Assembly (NCBI GenBank): GCA_903845195.1
Contig: CAIMWO010000057.1
Span: forward strand, 73,186-111,957
Length of the DNA stretch: 38,772 nucleotides
DNA from: an uncultured Phycisphaerales bacterium
Lineage (GTDB): Bacteria > Planctomycetota > Phycisphaerae > WQYP01
Direction of reading: 5' to 3'
The notes below the pieces were generated by a model that did no database searches, was not told the DNA's origin, and saw only the letters and a program-made list of their open reading frames with translations. A program made the position numbers and the translations under genes. Positions 35,841 to 38,772 of this stretch are shown here, piece after piece (the stretch's first letter is position 1; every line of letters starts with the position of its first letter).

Positions 35841-36884
35841 ATGAGTGATCGCGAAAAATTCAGCGCTGAAGAACTGGCGATTGTCATGTCGCATTACGAC
35901 ATCGGCATCATCCAGTCCATCAAGGAATTTGCCCGCGGTTCGCGCAAAGCCCCCAAGCTTCTCGTGCAATCCGATAAGGGCGAATACCTCCTCAAACGCC
36001 GCGCCAAAGGAAAGGACGACGCCTTCAAGGTCGCCTTTTCCCACGCCATGCAACTCTATCTCGCCAGCAAGCAGTTCCCCCTGCCTCATCTCATTGGCAC
36101 CAAACGCGACAACAATTCCATGCTTCAACTCCACGGCACTCTCTACGAACTCTTCGAATACATCCGCGGCACCAGTTACGACAATTCCCTCGAAGCCACC
36201 TTTGACTCCGGAAAAATCCTGGCCCTCTATCACAAACTCCTGCGCGACTACACCGCGGAATTCGAACCGCCCACCGGCTCCTATCACAACTCCCGCTCCA
36301 TCAGCACGTCGATCGATCAAATTCCTTTCACCTTCACACGCCTCGACCGCATGCGAAATATCTCTGAACAGCAGGTCTCGGGCACTTTAGGATTCCTTCG
36401 CGATTCGTATGTTCAGGCTTGCGAGAAGGTCAACTCCACCGGACTCAACGACTGGCCGCTGCAAATCGTCCACTGCGATTGGCATCCCGGCAACATGCTT
36501 TTCCGCAACCGCAAAGTCGTCGCGGTCATTGACTACGACGCCGCACGCCTTCAGCAACGCGTCATCGACCTCGCCAATGGCGTTCTTCAATTCTCTATCC
36601 TCGGCGGCTCCGACGATCCCACCACCTGGCCCGACTATGTCGATGAGTCGCGATTCAAACGCTTCATTCGCGGATACGATGAGGTCGATGTCGTCTCCAC
36701 CGCCGAATTGCAGGTCATCCCTTGGCTCATGATCGAAGCCATGGTCGCGGAATCCGTCCTCCCCATCGCCGCCACCGGCTCGTTCGGACGCATCGAAGGC
36801 TACGGCTTTCTGCAGATGATCGAACGCAAAATTCGCTGGGTGCAGGAGCACCTCGATCACCTCATCACCTCCGTCGCCCAGTAA
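35841..36884 (+). CDS. APH/homoserine-kinase-like phosphotransferase
   Basis: A 347-residue protein of the aminoglycoside phosphotransferase/choline kinase fold. The catalytic loop HCDWHPGNML with its Asp, and the metal-binding VIDYDAAR (IDYD) are both present, with SIKEFARGSRKAPKLLVQSD at the N-terminus in the ATP-binding lobe and YLLKRRA supplying the lysine. The protein resembles the CotS/HomoSK branch more than clinical aminoglycoside enzymes. The substrate is a small hydroxyl compound or sugar that cannot be deduced here. Its own promoter lies just upstream. The ribosome site is weak. Confidence 0.85.
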   Translation: MSDREKFSAEELAIVMSHYDIGIIQSIKEFARGSRKAPKLLVQSDKGEYLLKRRAKGKDDAFKVAFSHAMQLYLASKQFPLPHLIGTKRDNNSMLQLHGTLYELFEYIRGTSYDNSLEATFDSGKILALYHKLLRDYTAEFEPPTGSYHNSRSISTSIDQIPFTFTRLDRMRNISEQQVSGTLGFLRDSYVQACEKVNSTGLNDWPLQIVHCDWHPGNMLFRNRKVVAVIDYDAARLQQRVIDLANGVLQFSILGGSDDPTTWPDYVDESRFKRFIRGYDEVDVVSTAELQVIPWLMIEAMVAESVLPIAATGSFGRIEGYGFLQMIERKIRWVQEHLDHLITSVAQ

Positions 36885-36974
36885 CCCCCCATCAGCGATT
36901 TGACTCCGCAAGCGATGGTTCCATCAGGTGATGAATCAGTATCCCCCACATCCCGCCTATAAAATCGCCATAAC

Positions 36975-36991
36975 TTGTTAAACCTAAACAA
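36975..36991. promoter_or_regulatory. Possible operator upstream of the XRE gene
   Basis: TTGTT, seven bases, AACAA form an imperfect inverted repeat in an AT-rich stretch 26 bases before the likely promoter of the XRE gene. Such sites suit self-regulating HTH proteins, but a single short repeat in AT-rich DNA may be chance. Confidence 0.25.
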
Positions 36992-37016
36992 ATTACATCT
37001 ATCACAGATATATTAT

Positions 37017-37044
37017 TTGTCTTCCGCTCCCGCGAATCTATACT
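37017..37044 (+). promoter_or_regulatory. Sigma70-type promoter of the XRE gene
   Basis: TTGTCT (37017-37022), 16 bases, TATACT (37039-37044) lies 66 bases before the start codon at 37110. The -10 matches five of six consensus bases and the -35 four. No other good match occurs in the 225-base gap. Confidence 0.5.
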
Positions 37045-37109
37045 TGTTTATGAACCTTCACCCTCTACCTTGTCCGTAGATGTGGTGTTCATTTTTCGGG
37101 AGATTAATC

Positions 37110-37439
37110 ATGAGTAATGATCTTGCGGCTCCCCCAACACTCAATACCGCGGCGATTTGCGAGCGGCTCAAGCAAGTTCGCGTGCAAGTTTGCGGCTCAC
37201 GCGGGCAATCCCACTTTGCCGCCCTGCTTCAGCTTTCGCCTTCGACTTATAACTACTACGAAAAAGGCCGCGTACCGCCCGTCGATGTACTCGACCGCGC
37301 CGCGCGTGTGACCGGCGCTCCGTTGCTTTGGCTTATCCGCGGTGAGCCGGCGGAGTTCAGCCTCGAATCTCTCAAGAGAATCGAGCCGCCGCCTTCGATG
37401 CCTCTGGATCCCGCCTCGGCTTCCGGAGTGCCCACCTGA
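37110..37439 (+). CDS. Small XRE-family helix-turn-helix regulator
   Basis: A 109-residue protein. Residues 12-65 form the HTH_3 domain: AAICERLKQVRVQVCGSRGQ, FAALLQLSPSTYNYYEKGRVPP and DVLDRAARVTGAPLLWLIRG are the helices of an XRE repressor. The C-terminal 30 residues are Pro/Ser-rich and unassigned. There is no enzymatic or sensor domain. GGGAG precedes the ATG at 37110; an earlier start at 37080 would add ten hydrophobic residues without merit. It has its own promoter and a strong terminator after it, so it is a single-gene unit. Confidence 0.85.
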   Translation: MSNDLAAPPTLNTAAICERLKQVRVQVCGSRGQSHFAALLQLSPSTYNYYEKGRVPPVDVLDRAARVTGAPLLWLIRGEPAEFSLESLKRIEPPPSMPLDPASASGVPT

Positions 37440-37486
37440 TGCCGCACTCCGCGGAGTCTTTCGTGGAGTAGAACTGATGCGCTTTC

Positions 37487-37525
37487 ACGGCCAGTAGCCA
37501 CACGGCTGCTGGCCGTTGGTGTTTT
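37487..37525 (+). terminator. Intrinsic terminator after the XRE gene
   Basis: ACGGCCAGTAGCC (37487-37499), loop ACAC, GGCTGCTGGCCGT (37504-37516): a 13-base stem with one G-T pair, followed by TGGTGTTTT. It lies 48 bases after the stop codon. Confidence 0.8.
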
Positions 37526-37910
37526 CGGACCTGGATGTCGCCGTTCCGTCTGCACAAGATAGACAGACCAGTGAAACTGCAGAAGATTTGCCGGCGTTCT
37601 GGAGAGCGCACTGCAGAATAATGTTTGACGCTATACAGGTGTTGTTCCGAAGTCTTTCATTGGTTCCTGCTACCTATCACCAACGCCGCCGAAACTCCCA
37701 CATTATTATCTGAACCTGCCTGAATTCCCGGGCGAATTTCTGTTTAAGGGAGATTCTTGCCCACCCCCCGTTCTGGGGGTAAATCTATATTGCACTTACT
37801 GATCGGCCCAGGGAATCGCCATCAGCCCGCCGCAGGAGCGAGAGAGAGTCCAGACGCGAACTCGGCGGGGTGCAAGGAAGAGAGAGTCTTTTAGTCGTGA
37901 GGAATCCTTG
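37526..37910. other. Noncoding stretch and leader of the 50-residue membrane protein
   Basis: I see no credible gene here. The right part may be a long leader: TATATT at 37786-37791 is a fair -10 element, though no well-spaced -35 is present. ACCCCCC with GGGGGT (37763-37780) forms a short hairpin just before it and could be a regulator site. GAGAGAGAGTC and AAGAGAGAGTC are repeated near 37839 and 37878. Nothing is recognised between 37526 and 37750. Confidence 0.4.
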
Positions 37911-38063
37911 ATGAATACCATTTCTTCTGAACGCTTCGGGCGTACCGAACGGCGTGATCCGCGAGCCTTCGTCCTGACAATGTCGATGGTCCTGATCGCC
38001 CTGACGCTCGTGGCCGTGGTCACCACGCAACTGGCCGCGATCTATCACCTCCAGGTGATGTAA
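37911..38063 (+). CDS. 50-residue single-pass membrane protein
   Basis: The short frame reads MNTISSERFGRTERRDPRAF and then one hydrophobic helix at about 20-45 (VLTMSMVLIALTLVAVV is its core) and ends HLQVM. GAGGA lies seven bases before the ATG, and a strong terminator follows at 38130, which together make a translated unit likely. The N-terminus is basic, so it should stay in the cytoplasm. Function is unknown; small single-pass proteins often tune membrane complexes. Confidence 0.6.
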   Translation: MNTISSERFGRTERRDPRAFVLTMSMVLIALTLVAVVTTQLAAIYHLQVM

Positions 38064-38129
38064 GCCAAGCGAAACTGAGTCACTCCCCTTCATGAGCCGT
38101 TCCATTTCAGCGAACGGATCCCACAAGCA

Positions 38130-38170
38130 AACACCCCGCGGCCGTCTGACCCGCGGGGTGTTCTGTTTTT
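38130..38170 (+). terminator. Intrinsic terminator after the 50-residue gene
   Basis: AACACCCCGCGG (38130-38141) pairs fully with CCGCGGGGTGTT (38151-38162) around a nine-base loop, followed by CTGTTTTT. It is the most perfect hairpin in the window and lies between this gene and the opposing tRNA. Confidence 0.9.
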
Positions 38171-38201
38171 GCATGACCATCGGAATACAGATGCGAAGAA
38201 A

Positions 38202-38273
38202 AGCGGGCGAAGGGATTCGAACCCTCGACCAACAGCTTGGAAGGCTGTGACTCTACCACTGAGTTACGCCCGC
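38202..38273 (-). tRNA. tRNA-Gly (TCC)
   Basis: Minus strand, 72 nt. The acceptor arm GCGGGCG pairs with CGCCCGC, the D arm is ACTC/GAGT, the anticodon stem ACAGC/GCTGT with loop CTTCCAA, and the T arm GAGGG-TTCGAAT-CCCTT. The discriminator is T(U), usual for tRNA-Gly. CCA is not encoded. A probable integrase gene starts 125 bases beyond its 5' end. Confidence 0.95.
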
Positions 38274-38316
38274 AATTAAGTTCTTTGTTTACAACCCCTT
38301 ACAATCTGCGTTTTTG

Positions 38317-38339
38317 AATTCTTGCCACAATTCTTGCCA
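38317..38339. repeat. Tandem 11-base direct repeat AATTCTTGCCA
   Basis: AATTCTTGCCA occurs at 38317-38327 and again at 38329-38339, in the short gap between the tRNA-Gly and the probable integrase gene. This could be integrase arm-binding or part of an attachment site. The copies are one base apart. Confidence 0.55.
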
Positions 38340-38398
38340 GCCCGCCTACCAATCCCAAAAAACCACCAGTAGCATTGTCCAGTACAAAGGAACTGGGC

Positions 38399-38772
38399 AT
38401 GGCCAAGCGTGGCAGAAAACCTAGAGACCATCATCATACCATCACCGGAGAGGCTGTAAACGGGCTGACGAGGCAACCCGATGGACGCTGGCGCATCATC
38501 GCCACGGGGGAGCGATTCACCGAACCGAACGAAGATCGGGCGATCCAACGCTTTCGGCAGTGGGAAGCGCAAAACAATACCGGGCCAGCCGCCGAGACTT
38601 TGGTGTGCGTTCCGCTATCCGCCATTGTCGGCGAGTGCGGCATGTTGGCCATCGATGATGGCGACCCGGTGGACGTGAACCATGCCACAATCGGACTGCC
38701 AATTCAAGACCGTGTGCTATGGCCGTGGCTGCGGGAACAGTTGGCGATTCGTCCAGCGTGGGTGGCAGATCG
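38399..38772 (+). CDS. N-terminal part of a probable tyrosine recombinase/integrase, cut by window edge
   Basis: The frame from ATG 38399 is open to the end of the window (124 codons). It begins MAKRGRKPRDHHHTITG and has DGRWRIIATGERFTEPNEDR followed by AIQRFRQWEA, which resembles the AP2-like arm-binding N-terminus of phage-type tyrosine integrases, and later VLWPWLREQLAIRPAWVA as in planctomycete integrases that I recall. The catalytic domain would lie to the right, so the call cannot be confirmed here. The adjacent tRNA-Gly and direct repeat fit a mobile-island border. The ATG lacks a strong ribosome site, though AAAGGAACT is near. Confidence 0.58.
   Translation, partial: MAKRGRKPRDHHHTITGEAVNGLTRQPDGRWRIIATGERFTEPNEDRAIQRFRQWEAQNNTGPAAETLVCVPLSAIVGECGMLAIDDGDPVDVNHATIGLPIQDRVLWPWLREQLAIRPAWVAD

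Noticed and set aside
37446..37457. ACTCCGCGGAGT palindrome just after the XRE stop
   Set aside because: A perfect 12-base palindrome, but short and GC-rich; without other copies it is not strong evidence for a site.
1..38772. CRISPR arrays, rRNA genes, complete insertion sequences, known riboswitches
   Set aside because: I saw no regularly spaced repeats, transposase motifs, rRNA segments or recognisable riboswitch cores.

Overview
This window comes from a GC-rich bacterial chromosome, most likely a planctomycete. A Phycisphaerae or Tepidisphaerales relative is my best guess. The clues are an ECF sigma factor of the TIGR02999 type beside a large membrane Ser/Thr kinase, two PQQ-like beta-propeller proteins, a short cytidine/guanine-rich coding style, and an integrase-like N-terminus of a kind I associate with planctomycetes. 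The lineage is inference; there is no rRNA or other marker here to settle it.

Layout. 1-5.9 kb, plus strand: the 3' part of an oligopeptide-type ABC ATPase, the ECF sigma factor and kinase pair, a NodB-type deacetylase and a small zincin. 5.9-9.0 kb, minus strand: prfA, rpmE with its own terminator, a tRNA-Met(CAT) and glpK. 9.2-19.7 kb, plus strand: a tightly coupled eight-gene operon. 19.7-26.5 kb, minus strand: msrA (lipoprotein form), an S1/P1 nuclease, ugd, an amidohydrolase, a degenerate HD-like protein and dacB. 26.8-28.5 kb: ilvD. 28.5-30.0 kb: a lower-GC patch with an HNH-like protein and a zinc-ribbon membrane protein that overlap tail to tail. 30.2-36.9 kb: a small membrane protein, an inverted-repeat element, a TGS-domain GTPase, a lipoprotein, an ABC export pair (ATPase plus large FtsX-type permease) and an APH-fold kinase. 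36.9-38.8 kb: an XRE regulator, a 50-residue membrane peptide gene, two clear terminators, a tRNA-Gly(TCC) and the start of a probable integrase.

The most interesting region is the 9183-19662 operon. It encodes two beta-propeller proteins, an NHL-type propeller, a 73-residue protein with a twin-arginine-like N-terminus and four cysteines, a twin-arginine ferredoxin with four cluster motifs, a NapH/NosR-like membrane polyferredoxin, a fused NuoE-NuoF protein with the extra clusters of electron-bifurcating enzymes, and a 2Fe-2S/GltD-like flavoprotein that appears to have lost its NAD(P)H-binding domain. No hydrogenase, formate dehydrogenase or complex I membrane subunit is present. Taken together the genes suggest an undescribed NADH-linked (possibly bifurcating) complex that passes electrons through the membrane to exported Fe-S and propeller proteins. 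That function is inference; the domain order and gene coupling are seen directly.
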